43,801 bases of DNA, taken from the NCBI GenBank assembly GCA_028869385.1, contig JAGWSR010000007.1, positions 1 to 43,801 of the forward strand, in the 5' to 3' direction. The notes below the pieces were generated by a model. It was not told where the DNA came from and ran no database searches. It worked only from the letters and a program-made list of their open reading frames with translations. A program made the position numbers and the translations under genes. Positions 7,875-16,625 of the stretch are shown here, in pieces (within the stretch, counting starts at the first letter, position 1; each line of letters starts with the position of its first letter). Origin of the DNA: a bacterium (GTDB lineage Bacteria; Vulcanimicrobiota; Vulcanimicrobiia; Vulcanimicrobiales; Vulcanimicrobiaceae).

Positions 7875-9782
7875 TCAAGCTGCCCGTACAACGAGCGTCT
7901 CCCCGTCGAGTGTGACGCTCGCGGTGCCGCCCTCACGCAATTCTCCGCGAAGGATCGCGCTCGAGAGCGGCGTCGAGACGTAGTGCGAGACCGTGCGCTG
8001 CACGTAGCGCGCGCCGCTCCCCGCCCCCATCGAGACGCGGGCGAGATAGGTCTTGGCTTCGGGGCTCAGGCGCAGGCTCACGTTGCGCGCCCCCAACCGT
8101 TCGGCGAGCGCGTCCACGTGAATCTCGACGATCGCTTCGATCTGCGGCAGGCCGAGTGCCCCGAACGCCACCAGGTCGTCGATGCGGTTGACCAGCTCCG
8201 GGCGAAGGCTGTACGAGAGTTCTTCGTGCGTGAGGTTCGTCGTGAGGACGATCAACGCGTGGCGAAAATCGACGGTGCGCCCCTTCGCGTCGGTCACGCG
8301 GCCGTCGTCGAGAATCTGCAGCAACAGGTTCGCGACGTCGGGGTGCGCCTTTTCGAGTTCGTCGAAGAGCACGACACAGTAGGGGCGGCGTCGCACGGGT
8401 TCGGTGAGCTGTCCGGGTTCGTCGTGGCCCGCGTATCCCGGCGGTGCGCCGAGTAGCCGCGAGACGGTGCTCGCCTCGGTGAATTCGGAGAGGTCCACGC
8501 GCACGAGCGCGTTCTCGCTGCCGAAGAGCGCCTCGGCGAGCGCCTTGGCGAGTTCGGTCTTTCCGACGCCGCTCGGACCGATGAAGAGGAAGCTCCCGAG
8601 CGGCTTGCGCGGATCGTGCAGCCCCGCGCGGGCACGCCGAATCGCGTCGGCGACGCGCCGCACGGCATCGTGCTGGCCGATGACGCGGCGTTCAAGATGC
8701 GCTTCGAGTTCGAGCAGGCGATTGGCTTGCGACTCGGTGAGCGATGCCTGTGGGATGCCGGTCCACTTGGTCACCACGGCCGCGACGTCGTCGGGCGTTA
8801 CCTCGGGTAAGGAGACCGCGCCGCGATTCGCGAGTGCGACCGAGGCCGCGGCCTCGTCCATCAGGTCGATCGCCTTGTCGGGCAAGAAGCGATCGGCGAT
8901 GTAGCGCGCGGAGAGTTGCGCGGCGGCTTCGATCGCCGCGTCGGTGATGCGCACGTGATGGTGGCGCGCGTACCCTTCGCGCAATCCGCGCAGAATGGCG
9001 ACCGTCGCCTCGGGCGACGGCTCCTCCACCATCACCGGCTGGAAGCGCCGCTCGAGCGCGGCGTCGGACTCGATATACTTGCGGTATTCGTCGAAGGTCG
9101 TCGCGCCGATGCATTGCAGTTCGCCGCGCGCGAGTTCGGGTTTGATCATCGAACTCAAGTCGAGCGAACCCTCGGCGGCACCGGCGCCGACGAGCGTGTG
9201 CAACTCGTCGATGAAGAGCACGACGTCGCGCGCGCTGCGTTTGACTTCGTCGAGGATGCGCTTCACGCGCGACTCGAACTCGCCGCGGTACTTGGTGCCC
9301 GCGACGAGCGGCCCGAGCGAGAGCGAGAGCACGCGTTTGTTCTGCAGCGTCGCGGGAACGTTGCCGCTCGCGATCCGCTGCGCGAGCCCTTCGACGATCG
9401 CGGTCTTGCCGACACCGGGCTCGCCGACGAGCACGGGATTGTTCTTGCTGCGACGCGCGAGGATCGAGATCAGGCGATCGATTTCGTCGTCCCGACCGAT
9501 CACCGGATCGAGTTTGCCCGCGCGCGCGAGCGCGCTCAGGTCGCGCGAGAAATTCTGGAGCGTCGGCGTGCCGCCGCCGACGTTGAAGCGTTTGGAGAGC
9601 TCCTCGCGGTTCTCCACGAGCAGCGCACCGCCCGCGATCAGGCCCGCGGCCGCGAGCGCCGCGCCGAGAAACGGGAGCGCGCTCGTCGCCGCGCGCCGCT
9701 GCGCACAGGCGGCGCAGAGCGACTGGCGCCCGTCGTGAAGGGTGGCCGGGCGCCGCCGGCAGACCTCGCAGGTCGTCGTCAT
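7875..9782 (-). CDS. Membrane-anchored, zinc-finger Clp/Hsp100 AAA+ ATPase
   Basis: This is a 635-residue tandem AAA+ unfoldase. Residues 5-26 form a four-cysteine zinc finger (C5xxC8...C23xxC26), as in ClpE, and residues 34-56 form a hydrophobic helix that probably anchors it in the membrane. The first AAA domain has Walker A at 120-127 (GEPGVGKT), pore loop KYRGEFE and Walker B ending IDELH. The second has Walker A at 402-409 (GPSGVGKT), GYAGHDEPG and Walker B FDELEKAH. The Clp N-domain repeats are missing, and the middle domain is cut to about 30 residues. The segment between TTN and [10 protein letters not shown], which carries the ClpP-binding loop in ClpC, is only about eight residues. 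I infer a ClpP-independent membrane-associated unfoldase or disaggregase. The ATPase call is certain; the role is inference. Confidence 0.9.
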   Translation of the reverse strand: MTTTCEVCRRRPATLHDGRQSLCAACAQRRAATSALPFLGAALAAAGLIAGGALLVENREELSKRFNVGGGTPTLQNFSRDLSALARAGKLDPVIGRDDEIDRLISILARRSKNNPVLVGEPGVGKTAIVEGLAQRIASGNVPATLQNKRVLSLSLGPLVAGTKYRGEFESRVKRILDEVKRSARDVVLFIDELHTLVGAGAAEGSLDLSSMIKPELARGELQCIGATTFDEYRKYIESDAALERRFQPVMVEEPSPEATVAILRGLREGYARHHHVRITDAAIEAAAQLSARYIADRFLPDKAIDLMDEAAASVALANRGAVSLPEVTPDDVAAVVTKWTGIPQASLTESQANRLLELEAHLERRVIGQHDAVRRVADAIRRARAGLHDPRKPLGSFLFIGPSGVGKTELAKALAEALFGSENALVRVDLSEFTEASTVSRLLGAPPGYAGHDEPGQLTEPVRRRPYCVVLFDELEKAHPDVANLLLQILDDGRVTDAKGRTVDFRHALIVLTTNLTHEELSYSLRPELVNRIDDLVAFGALGLPQIEAIVEIHVDALAERLGARNVSLRLSPEAKTYLARVSMGAGSGARYVQRTVSHYVSTPLSSAILRGELREGGTASVTLDGETLVVRAA

Positions 9783-9823
9783 GCTGGTACCTACCCGCGG
9801 CGCCCCGGCCTAGTTTCGTTCGG

Positions 9824-10528
9824 CTAGGGTTGCGCGTCGAAGACGATGGTCACGTTCGAGCTCACGCTCACATCGCCGGGGTTGAGCGTGGTCGGCTCCT
9901 TAGCCGCCATCGCCGACATACGCACGAGCGGCTGGATGCCGCCGCCGCCCGCATCGAGCGAGATCGAGGCGATGCGGGTGATGTGGAGCCCAGCCGCCGC
10001 GGCGACCTGCTGCGCCTTGGTACGCGCGTCGGCCACGGCCTTCGCGGTTGCCTGCGCCTTGGCCGCGCTCTGATCGGCAAGACCGAAGGAGACGCCGTTG
10101 ATCTGCGTCGCGCCCGCCGCCGTCGCGGCATCGATCACGCTGCCTGCCTTCGCGATCTCGCCGACGCGAACGTCGAACGAGCGCGTGACCGTGTAGCCGT
10201 AGCGTGCGTACGGCGGCGGATTGCTCGGCATCGGATTCGGGCGAGGGTTGTAATCCACGTTGTACGAGCCGAGTGCGATCGCGCTTTTGGCGATGCCGAG
10301 TCGTTCGATCGCCGCGGCGACGCGCTCGTACGTCGCGCTGTTCTCGCCGACGGCGTCGCTCGCGCTCTCCGCGTTGCTTACGACGGCGACGCTGACGGTC
10401 GCGACGGTCGGGACGGCGTTGACCGTGGCGCTGCCGCCGACGGCGATTCGCGTGGGCTTCACGGCTGCGGGCGCGACGGCGGTCGTCGCGGCGAGCAGGA
10501 GGGCGAGGATTCCGAGGTGCTGTTTCAT
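9824..10528 (-). CDS. SIMPL-domain (DUF541) exported protein
   Basis: The product has 234 residues with a signal peptide (MKQHLGILALLLAATTAVAPA) and a SIMPL domain. It shows the family's IAVGGSATVNAVPTVATVSVAV opening strands, the central ARYGYTVTRSFDVRV segment and the ATAKAVADARTKAQQVAAAAGL helix. Family members are periplasmic or outer-membrane-associated, oligomeric, and linked to oxidative stress in some bacteria; the molecular role is unsettled. The ATG at 10528 is preceded by AGGAGAG. It is divergently transcribed from the GlsB/YeaQ-like gene. Confidence 0.9.
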   Translation of the reverse strand: MKQHLGILALLLAATTAVAPAAVKPTRIAVGGSATVNAVPTVATVSVAVVSNAESASDAVGENSATYERVAAAIERLGIAKSAIALGSYNVDYNPRPNPMPSNPPPYARYGYTVTRSFDVRVGEIAKAGSVIDAATAAGATQINGVSFGLADQSAAKAQATAKAVADARTKAQQVAAAAGLHITRIASISLDAGGGGIQPLVRMSAMAAKEPTTLNPGDVSVSSNVTIVFDAQP

Positions 10529-10601
10529 ATCTCTCCTAACGAGCGTGCGAGCGGTTTGATTCCTGGGTTGGACGGGGACGCTAGCGGGCAAGGAGGTAGC
10601 T

Positions 10602-10865
10602 ATGGGAATTCTTTTGTGGATCATCTTCGGCATCATCGTCGGAGCAGTGGCTCGGTGGATCGTTCCCGGGGCCGCGCCGGGGGGCATTCTCGGTGACCTC
10701 ATCGTCGGCATCATCGGTGCGCTGCTCGGCGGGTGGATCTTCAACTTCTTCGGCCACGTGGGCGTCTCTGGCTTCAATTTTGGGAGCTTCATCTGCGCGG
10801 TGATCGGCGCGGTCGTGCTGCTCTGGATCATTCGCGCGCTTTCGGGGCGCCGGAGCGCCGCGTAG
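10602..10865 (+). CDS. GlsB/YeaQ/YmgE-family small membrane protein
   Basis: The product has 87 residues, nearly all hydrophobic, with about three transmembrane helices separated by glycine-rich turns (VGAVARWIVPGAAPGGILGD). This is the signature of the transglycosylase-associated protein family, which is stress-induced in many bacteria and whose function is unresolved. A strong SD (AAGGAGG) lies seven bases before the ATG. The gene stands alone, divergent from the SIMPL gene. Confidence 0.9.
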   Translation: MGILLWIIFGIIVGAVARWIVPGAAPGGILGDLIVGIIGALLGGWIFNFFGHVGVSGFNFGSFICAVIGAVVLLWIIRALSGRRSAA

Positions 10866-11016
10866 GACAGAAGTCTTACCGCGTCCCGCGCGGGCGCGAT
10901 ACGCTCGAACTCCGGGCCGTCGTTTTACGATTGCCCGGAGGGTTCGTGCCCGAGGAACCCCAATCTCTCGGGAACTTTACCCGAGTCATTCGCTCTTCTG
11001 GGGGACCAGCTTTTCC

Positions 11017-11265
11017 ATGGCGTACATCATTACCGAACCCTGCATCGGTACGAAAGACAAATCGTGTGTTGATGTCTGTCCGGTGGACTGCATCCACGGC
11101 AAGGATGCTGACGATCAGCTCTTCATCGATCCCGAAGTCTGCATTGACTGCGGCGCCTGCGTCTCGGCCTGCCCGGTAGAGGCGATCTTCGCCGACTCCG
11201 ACGTGCCGGAGAAGTGGCAGAATTTTATCGCGATCAACGCGGAGTATTTTAAGAAAGTCTCGTAA
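11017..11265 (+). CDS. 7Fe/8Fe-type ferredoxin
   Basis: This 82-residue FdxA-like ferredoxin has cysteines at 9, 17, 21, 25, 42, 45, 48 and 52. C9-x7-C17-x3-C21 plus C42xxC45xxC48xxxC52 matches the dicluster layout of Azotobacter ferredoxin I-type proteins, with a [3Fe-4S] and a [4Fe-4S] cluster. It is a low-potential cytoplasmic electron carrier; the partner cannot be inferred from the neighbours. The 150-base upstream gap holds two small hairpins (GGTTC...GAACC and CTCGGG...CCCGAG) and no clear gene. Confidence 0.95.
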   Translation: MAYIITEPCIGTKDKSCVDVCPVDCIHGKDADDQLFIDPEVCIDCGACVSACPVEAIFADSDVPEKWQNFIAINAEYFKKVS

Positions 11266-11305
11266 GCGTTCGCAACGCCCACGGGTTTGGACGGGTTGTC
11301 GCAGG

Positions 11306-11974
11306 GTGATGCGGCAACCCGTTTCTGTTTCCGACGTGCGGAAGTTCTACGGCGACGTGCACGCGCTCGACGGCGTCTCGTTCGACGTTCGCGCGGGCGA
11401 GTTGGTCGCGCTGCTCGGTCCGAGCGGGTGCGGCAAGAGCACGATGCTCAACCTCGTGGGGTGTATCGACCTGCCCGATTCCGGTGAGGTCCGCATCGAC
11501 GATGTGGCCACGGCCTCGCTCTCCGACGATGCGCTGACCGCGCTGCGGCGCGACCGCATCGGGACCATCTTCCAATTTTTCAATCTCTTGCCCACGCTGC
11601 CGCTCGAAGAGAACGTGGCGCTGCCCCTCGTGCTCCAAGGGCGCCCGCGCGACGAGATCGCCGAGCGCGTCGGCGAGGCCCTGCGCGCGGTCGGTATCGC
11701 CGAGAAGGCGCGCGCGATGCCGGCGCAGGTCTCCGGCGGGCAGCTCCAGCGCGCGGCGATCGCGCGCGCCATCGTGCATCGTCCGGCGATTCTGCTCGCC
11801 GACGAACCGACGGGCAACCTCGACTCGCAGAACGGCGAGATCGTGCTGCGCATCTTAGAGGAGCTCGCGGCGAACGGTCAGGCGATCTTGATGGCGACGC
11901 ATAGCGCCGAAGCGGCCGCGCGCGCCACGCGGCGCATCCACATGCGCGACGGCCGCATCGAATCCATCGCATGA
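11306..11974 (+). CDS. ABC transporter ATP-binding protein (LolD/MacB type; AttF-like)
   Basis: This is a 222-residue nucleotide-binding domain of the o228/LolD/MacB class. Walker A is GPSGCGKST at 38-46, the signature VSGGQLQRAAIARAI, and Walker B ILLADEPTGNLDS. GTG 11306 and ATG 11309 are both possible starts. Its stop overlaps the start of a double-FtsX permease (ATGA), and an AttH/CrtC-like lipocalin follows, so it probably powers release of a lipid or lipophilic molecule from the inner membrane. The set resembles the AttEFGH cluster of vibrios. Confidence 0.93.
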   Translation: MMRQPVSVSDVRKFYGDVHALDGVSFDVRAGELVALLGPSGCGKSTMLNLVGCIDLPDSGEVRIDDVATASLSDDALTALRRDRIGTIFQFFNLLPTLPLEENVALPLVLQGRPRDEIAERVGEALRAVGIAEKARAMPAQVSGGQLQRAAIARAIVHRPAILLADEPTGNLDSQNGEIVLRILEELAANGQAILMATHSAEAAARATRRIHMRDGRIESIA

Positions 11975-14535
11975 GTTCCGCCGCACTCTTGCTGCGCGCG
12001 CTGGTCACGCGCTACGCGCGCTCGCACGCGCTGCGCTCGATCGTGACGCTCGTCGCGGTCGCGCTCGGCGTCGCGAGCGCCTATGCGATCGACCTCGCGA
12101 ACGGCACGGCGATCGCGTCGTTCACCTCGAGCGTCAACGTCATCGCGAATCGCGTCAACCTGCAGGTCTTCGGTACCGGGGTCGGCTTCGACGAGCGCAC
12201 GCTGCTTCGGGTTCAGGCGCTTCCGGGCGTGCGCGTGGCGAGTCCCGTCGTGACGGGCGAACTCGTCGTCGGCTCGCGTGGCGCGTTGCTCGACGGCGAG
12301 ATCGTGCGCGTGCTCGGCATCGATATCACGCGGGCGAGCGCTCCGCCGGGCGTGCGCGACGCGCAGGCCGGTGCCGCGCAGTTCGACCTGCACCGCTTTA
12401 TCGACGACGACGGCATCTTTATCAGCGAGCGGATCGCGCGAAGCTATCACGCTCCGGCCGGGGGTACGCTGCGCGCATTCGCCGGGGCGCGTCCCGTACG
12501 ACTCCCGGTGATGGGCGTGATTCCGCCGCATACCGTCGGGGTCGATTCGAGCGTCGCGTTCGTCGATATCGCGACGGCGCAGCAGCTCTTTCACGAGGTC
12601 GGTCGGCTCGATCGCATCGACATCGAGGCCGATCCCGCGCACCTCGATGCGGTGCGTGCGGCCGTGGAGCGCGTGGTTCCGCACGGCACGCGGGTACTCG
12701 CGCCGCGAACGCGCTTGAGCGAGATTCGCCGCATGCTCGCGAGCTTTACGATGAATCTGACGGCGCTCGCCTACGTGGCGCTGCTCGTCGGAATGTACCT
12801 GATCTACAACGCCGTCGCGATCTCGGTCGTGCAGCGTAGCGCCGAGATCGGCACGCTGCGCGCGCTCGGCGCGCGGCGGGCGCAGATCTTTCGCACGTTC
12901 GTCACCGAGGGCGCGCTCTACGGCGCGCTCGGCTCGGTCGCGGGCCTGCTCTTGGGCTTTCTCCTCGCGCGCTTCTCGCTCGGCGCGGTGCAGCAGACGG
13001 TCAGCGCCCTCTACGTCGGCTCGCATTCCGACGCGGTCGTCTTCAGTTGGTTCGCGACGATCAAGGCGTTTGCGCTCGGCGTGCTGCTCGCGATGGCCGC
13101 CGCCGCGCTGCCCGCGGCGAACGCCGCCGCCACGCCCGCCGCTCGCATCATGCGCAATACCGGCGCGGCCGAGCGCCGCGTGCGCGGCTTCACGCGTACG
13201 ACCGCGCTCGCCGGGGTCGTCGCGCTGATCCTTGCCGTGCTCGCGATGCGCCTGCCCGCAATCGGTGACGGCATCCCGCTCTTTGGGTACGTCGCGGGCG
13301 TGCTCGCGATCGCCGGCGTCTCGCTGCTAACGCCGAGCGCGCTTGCCTTCGCCACGCTGCCGCTCGGCGTGCTGCGCAACGCCTACGCCACGATTGCCGC
13401 GGCGTTTCTGCGCGCCTCGCCGCGCCGTATCTCGGTCGCGGTCGCATCGCTGACCGTCGCGGTCGCGATGATGGTGGCGATCGCCGTGCTCGTCGGCTCG
13501 TTCCGCGCGACGATCGTCGCGTGGACCAACGACACGCTCTCCGCCGATCTCTACATCACGACGCCCGGCGCCGCCGACGCCGATCTGCGCGGCGGCTTCA
13601 CGCAGCCATTCGTGGATCGCATCGCGCGCGTTCCCGGCGTGCGCGCCGTGGATACCATTCGGCGCGTGGAGATCGTGCTCGACGGCAAGTTCGCCGATCT
13701 CGGTGCGACCGACGTCGCCTCGCTCGTCTCGCGCAACAAGCTGCGCTTTCTCGGGAACGTGGATGTCGCGCACCTCGCCGCGGCGATGCACGGCACCGAC
13801 ACGGTCGTGGTGAGCGTGCCGTTTTCGACGCACTTTCATCTGGGCGTGGGAGACTCGTTCGTGTTGAATACGCCGGCGGGCAACGTGCCCGTGCGCATCC
13901 TCGCGGTGTACAACGACTATTCGACCAGCGGCGGGACGCTCTTCATGGATGACTCCACGTTTCGTCGTCTCTACCATGACGCAACCTACGACTCGGTGGC
14001 GGCCTATCTCGCCCCGGGTGCCGACGTCGGACGCGTGCGCACGGCGATCGAGCGCGCCGTCGCGCCGCTGAAGATCGACATCAATACCAACGACGAGCTG
14101 CGCGCATACGCGCTCGGCGTCTTCGACCGCACGTTTGCGATCACCAACGCGCTCTACATCGTGAGCATCGTGATCGCCGTACTCGGCGTGGTCTCGACGC
14201 TCTTCGCGCTCGTGCTCGAACGCCGCATCGACATCGCGCTGTTGCGCTACATCGGTCTCACGCGCACCGGCGTGCAGCGCATGGTCTTCGTGCAGGCGCT
14301 CGCGATCGGAACGCTTTCGGGCGTCCTCGGCATCCTCTTAGGCCTCATCCTCGCGGCGGATCTGATCTTCGTGATCAATCGGCAGAGTTTCGGATGGCTG
14401 ATCGAGTGGCACTCGCCGGGGTGGTTCTATCTGCAGGCGTTCGCGATGGTGGTGGTCGCGGCGATTGTGGCGGCGGTGTATCCGGCGGTGGTGGCTTCGC
14501 GGGTGCATTCTTCGGAGGTGATGCGGGTTGAGTAG
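11971..14535 (+). CDS. FtsX-type ABC permease with two FtsX domains (AttG-like)
   Basis: This 854-residue permease has an N-terminal transmembrane helix (about residues 20-42) and a periplasmic domain. A first FtsX block of three helices lies at about 260-400 (LALVGMYLIYNAVAIS-like, IGTLRALGARR). A central membrane part, a second periplasmic domain and a second FtsX block (about 715-850, with IALLRYIGLTR and a final VHSSEVMRVE) follow. Such proteins work by mechanotransmission or lipid/lipoprotein extraction rather than channel transport. It is translationally coupled to its ATPase. The last 30 or so codons shift toward G/T-ending codons next to palindromic element B. Confidence 0.93.
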   Translation: MSSAALLLRALVTRYARSHALRSIVTLVAVALGVASAYAIDLANGTAIASFTSSVNVIANRVNLQVFGTGVGFDERTLLRVQALPGVRVASPVVTGELVVGSRGALLDGEIVRVLGIDITRASAPPGVRDAQAGAAQFDLHRFIDDDGIFISERIARSYHAPAGGTLRAFAGARPVRLPVMGVIPPHTVGVDSSVAFVDIATAQQLFHEVGRLDRIDIEADPAHLDAVRAAVERVVPHGTRVLAPRTRLSEIRRMLASFTMNLTALAYVALLVGMYLIYNAVAISVVQRSAEIGTLRALGARRAQIFRTFVTEGALYGALGSVAGLLLGFLLARFSLGAVQQTVSALYVGSHSDAVVFSWFATIKAFALGVLLAMAAAALPAANAAATPAARIMRNTGAAERRVRGFTRTTALAGVVALILAVLAMRLPAIGDGIPLFGYVAGVLAIAGVSLLTPSALAFATLPLGVLRNAYATIAAAFLRASPRRISVAVASLTVAVAMMVAIAVLVGSFRATIVAWTNDTLSADLYITTPGAADADLRGGFTQPFVDRIARVPGVRAVDTIRRVEIVLDGKFADLGATDVASLVSRNKLRFLGNVDVAHLAAAMHGTDTVVVSVPFSTHFHLGVGDSFVLNTPAGNVPVRILAVYNDYSTSGGTLFMDDSTFRRLYHDATYDSVAAYLAPGADVGRVRTAIERAVAPLKIDINTNDELRAYALGVFDRTFAITNALYIVSIVIAVLGVVSTLFALVLERRIDIALLRYIGLTRTGVQRMVFVQALAIGTLSGVLGILLGLILAADLIFVINRQSFGWLIEWHSPGWFYLQAFAMVVVAAIVAAVYPAVVASRVHSSEVMRVE

Positions 14536-14545
14536 GTTGCGGCGG

Positions 14546-14708
14546 GCGCGATCGCCGCAGGCGCGACGCGCATGGCTCGCGGGGACGCCCGGATTTTCAC
14601 ATCGTGTGAAAATCCTACTCACCGACATCGGCCTCTCGCCCATCCTGGGCTTCGGCCGATGCTCGGATGCCCCGCGTTCCATGCGCGTCGCGCCTGCGGC
14701 GCTCGCGC
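14546..14708 (+). repeat. Palindromic element B between permease and AttH-like gene
   Basis: Outer arms of 39 bases (14546-14584 and 14670-14708) pair with about three mismatches but share no long sequence with the arms of elements A or C. Inside are GGATTTTCACA/TGTGAAAATCC, an 11-bp stem at 14591-14615 with a TCG loop, and CATCGGCC/GGCCGATG at 14626-14661 around GCCC/GGGC. The core is close to element C (reversed) and recognisable in element A. Element B occupies most of the 318-base gene-free gap 14536-14853; the remainder holds the decayed copy listed next. Confidence 0.9.
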
Positions 14709-14744
14709 GACGCTTTGGGGGATGGATTGTGGTTTGCGGGCGGG

Positions 14745-14800
14745 CGTTTACCGACATCGGCCGCTCGGCCATCGCGGGCTTCGGGCGATGCTCGGATGCT
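14745..14800 (+). repeat. Decayed partial copy of the palindromic element
   Basis: ACCGACATCGGCC is followed by a GGGCGATGCTCGGATG segment (14751-14797), repeating hairpin II and its flank from element B about 130 bases upstream with several changes. The ATTTTC hairpin and the paired outer arms are not recognisable. It looks like a degenerate tandem copy. Confidence 0.65.
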
Positions 14801-14853
14801 CCGCGTTGCGTATGCATCGCGCCAGTTGCGCTGGTGGGATTGCGGAAGGGAGC

Positions 14854-15972
14854 ATGTCGCTAATGCGCTTTGTTGTTGCCGTTGTTTTGGCGGTGCTCGT
14901 TGGTTTGTCGGGGATGGTTCCTGCGGTGGCGGAGACGGGTGGGTTTCGGGCGGCGGTGGCGCCGTATCGGTATCGGTTTCCGCGCGATCATTTTGCGCAT
15001 GATGCGTATCGGACGGAGTGGTGGTATTTTACCGGGCATCTTCGGGCGAAGGATGGGCGGCGGTTTGGGTTTGAGTTGACGTTTTTTCGGATTGGGCTCG
15101 AGCCGCGGGCTTCGACGTGGGGGGCGGGGCAGAGTCAGTGGTATGCGTATCAGCTCTATCCGGCGCACTTTGCGATTACCGATGAGAAGAGCGGGCGCTT
15201 TACGTATGCGCAGACGTTTGCGCGCGATGCGCTCGGGCAGGGATTCGCGTCGGAGTCGAAGCTCGATGTGCGGGCGGGTGCGTGGCGTTTGACCGGCACG
15301 AGCGCGCTGCGGCCGCGCATGCATTTGGTCGCGAGCAATGGCGGCAATGCGCTCGATCTCGTGATGCAGTCGCGCAAACCGCCGGCGATTCACGGGCACG
15401 ACGGCGTCTCGCGCAAGGGCGCGTGCGCGTCGTGTGCGTCGCATTATTATTCGTTCACGCGCCTGCCGACGACGGGCACGCTGCGCGTCGATGGCGTGAC
15501 GTATGCGGTGGACGGCATCTCGTGGATGGATCACGAGTACGGCTCCGACGAACTGCAGGCGAATCAGGCCGGTTGGGATTGGTTTTCACTCCAACTCGAC
15601 GACGACCGGGAGATCATGCTCTATCGGCTGCGGCAGAAGGACGGCGGCACCACCCCGCAGTCGTCGGGCAGCATCGTCGCGCCGAACGGAACGGTGACGT
15701 ACGTTCCCCTTTCGGGCTTTTCGATCGCCGCGACCGGTTCGTGGCGCAGTCCGCATACCGGCGCGACGTACCCGAGCGGATGGCGCGTGCGCGTGAAGGG
15801 GTACCCGCACGAGCTCGAACTCGTCCCCGTCATGCGCGACCAAGAGCTGGCCGACGCCACCGGGACGAGCTATTGGGAGGGCGCCGTCGAGGTGCGCGAT
15901 GCGACGACCGGCGCGCGGCTGGGTGTCGGATATGTCGAGTTGACCGGTTATGCGGGAGTTTTACACCTCTGA
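14854..15972 (+). CDS. AttH/CrtC-like lipocalin-domain secreted protein
   Basis: The product has 372 residues with a signal peptide (cleavage near residue 27). The AttH/CrtC signature YRTEWWYFTGHL is near residues 52-62 and WMDHEYGS is in the second half, as in AttH and hydroxyneurosporene synthase relatives (double lipocalin fold). With the upstream LolD-type ATPase and FtsX permease it forms an AttFGH-like exporter set, so it probably binds or modifies a lipophilic ligand in the periplasm. Carotenoid hydration is unlikely because no carotenoid genes are present. ATG 14854 is preceded by GGAAGGGAG. In the first 100 codons only six end in C and all nine Phe codons are TTT; later codons are C-rich as elsewhere. 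Confidence 0.88.
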   Translation: MSLMRFVVAVVLAVLVGLSGMVPAVAETGGFRAAVAPYRYRFPRDHFAHDAYRTEWWYFTGHLRAKDGRRFGFELTFFRIGLEPRASTWGAGQSQWYAYQLYPAHFAITDEKSGRFTYAQTFARDALGQGFASESKLDVRAGAWRLTGTSALRPRMHLVASNGGNALDLVMQSRKPPAIHGHDGVSRKGACASCASHYYSFTRLPTTGTLRVDGVTYAVDGISWMDHEYGSDELQANQAGWDWFSLQLDDDREIMLYRLRQKDGGTTPQSSGSIVAPNGTVTYVPLSGFSIAATGSWRSPHTGATYPSGWRVRVKGYPHELELVPVMRDQELADATGTSYWEGAVEVRDATTGARLGVGYVELTGYAGVLHL

Positions 15973-16016
15973 CGCGAGGGCTGCAGCGCTGCTCTTTCGA
16001 ACAAGGATGACCCGTT

Positions 16017-16265
16017 ATGGATTCTACGATCTCGGCCGAACAGCTCGGAAGGTTCTTTGCTACGGCGCCGCTGGTGCTCGGCGTCGTTATCTACGCGATC
16101 GCGTTCATCGCCAAGCGCAACGAAGGCATGGAGACCGCGCCGTCGCTCGGCACGACCTACGCCTGCGCGCAGTGCGGCAAACGCTCCGTGCGCGAGCACA
16201 TGGTCCCGCAAGCACACGCAGGTGCCGTGAGTTACTACTGCGCGAAATGCGCGGGCGCGCACTAA
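16017..16265 (+). CDS. Small membrane-anchored zinc-ribbon protein
   Basis: The product has 82 residues: one N-terminal transmembrane helix (about 14-32) and a C-terminal four-cysteine ribbon (C50xxC53...C75xxC78) likely to bind zinc. No known family is recognised. AAGGATGA precedes the ATG. It ends just before a strong terminator. Confidence 0.75.
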   Translation: MDSTISAEQLGRFFATAPLVLGVVIYAIAFIAKRNEGMETAPSLGTTYACAQCGKRSVREHMVPQAHAGAVSYYCAKCAGAH

Positions 16266-16291
16266 GCGCATAGCACAAAAGGACAAACGCA

Positions 16292-16326
16292 GAAGGGCCG
16301 CTCGAACGAGCGGCCCTTCGCTTTTT
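16292..16326 (+). terminator. Rho-independent terminator after the zinc-ribbon gene
   Basis: GAAGGGCCGCTC/GAGCGGCCCTTC forms a 12-bp perfect stem with a GAAC loop, followed by GCTTTTTC. It lies between convergent genes (zinc-ribbon on plus, NifU-C on minus); only the plus direction has a good T-run. Confidence 0.85.
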
Positions 16327-16342
16327 CAATGGAGTCTGAATC

Positions 16343-16606
16343 TCAGACCTGAAGCACTTCGGTGATCTCGGGAACCTGCGCCGTCACGACCGCTTCGATC
16401 GCGCCCTTGAGCGTCATCGTCGAAGCGGGACATCCGCCGCACGCGCCGAGCATCTGCACGTACGCCGTCGAGCCATCCACGCGAATCAGCCACACCTCGC
16501 CGCCATCCGCATGAATCCCCGGCCGAACGATATCAAGCGCCGCATTCACCCGCTCCTCAACCGTCCCAATAACCCCGACGTCACTCATATCAGCATCATA
16601 CCCCAA
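16343..16606 (-). CDS. NifU C-terminal-domain Fe-S scaffold protein
   Basis: The product has 87 residues, a stand-alone NifU-C (Nfu-type) domain. It shows the family's VRPGIHADGGEVWLI segment and the cluster-binding GACGGCPAS with Cys56 and Cys59. It delivers or assembles [4Fe-4S] clusters. The alternative ATG at 16588 would shorten it by six residues and is about as likely. On the minus strand it lies just after palindromic element C, and its first 35 codons contain only three ending in C. Confidence 0.92.
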   Translation of the reverse strand: MGYDADMSDVGVIGTVEERVNAALDIVRPGIHADGGEVWLIRVDGSTAYVQMLGACGGCPASTMTLKGAIEAVVTAQVPEITEVLQV

Positions 16607-16625
16607 GCCGTCCCCCCAAGATGCA

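Noticed and set aside
8916-9827. Long open frame on the plus strand opposite the Clp gene
   Set aside because: It is antisense to a well-supported AAA+ protein, shows no family motifs and has shadow-type composition.
14854-15972. CrtC carotenoid 1,2-hydratase
   Set aside because: Only the shared AttH/CrtC fold is seen. No carotenoid genes are present, and the neighbours are an AttFG-like ABC pair.
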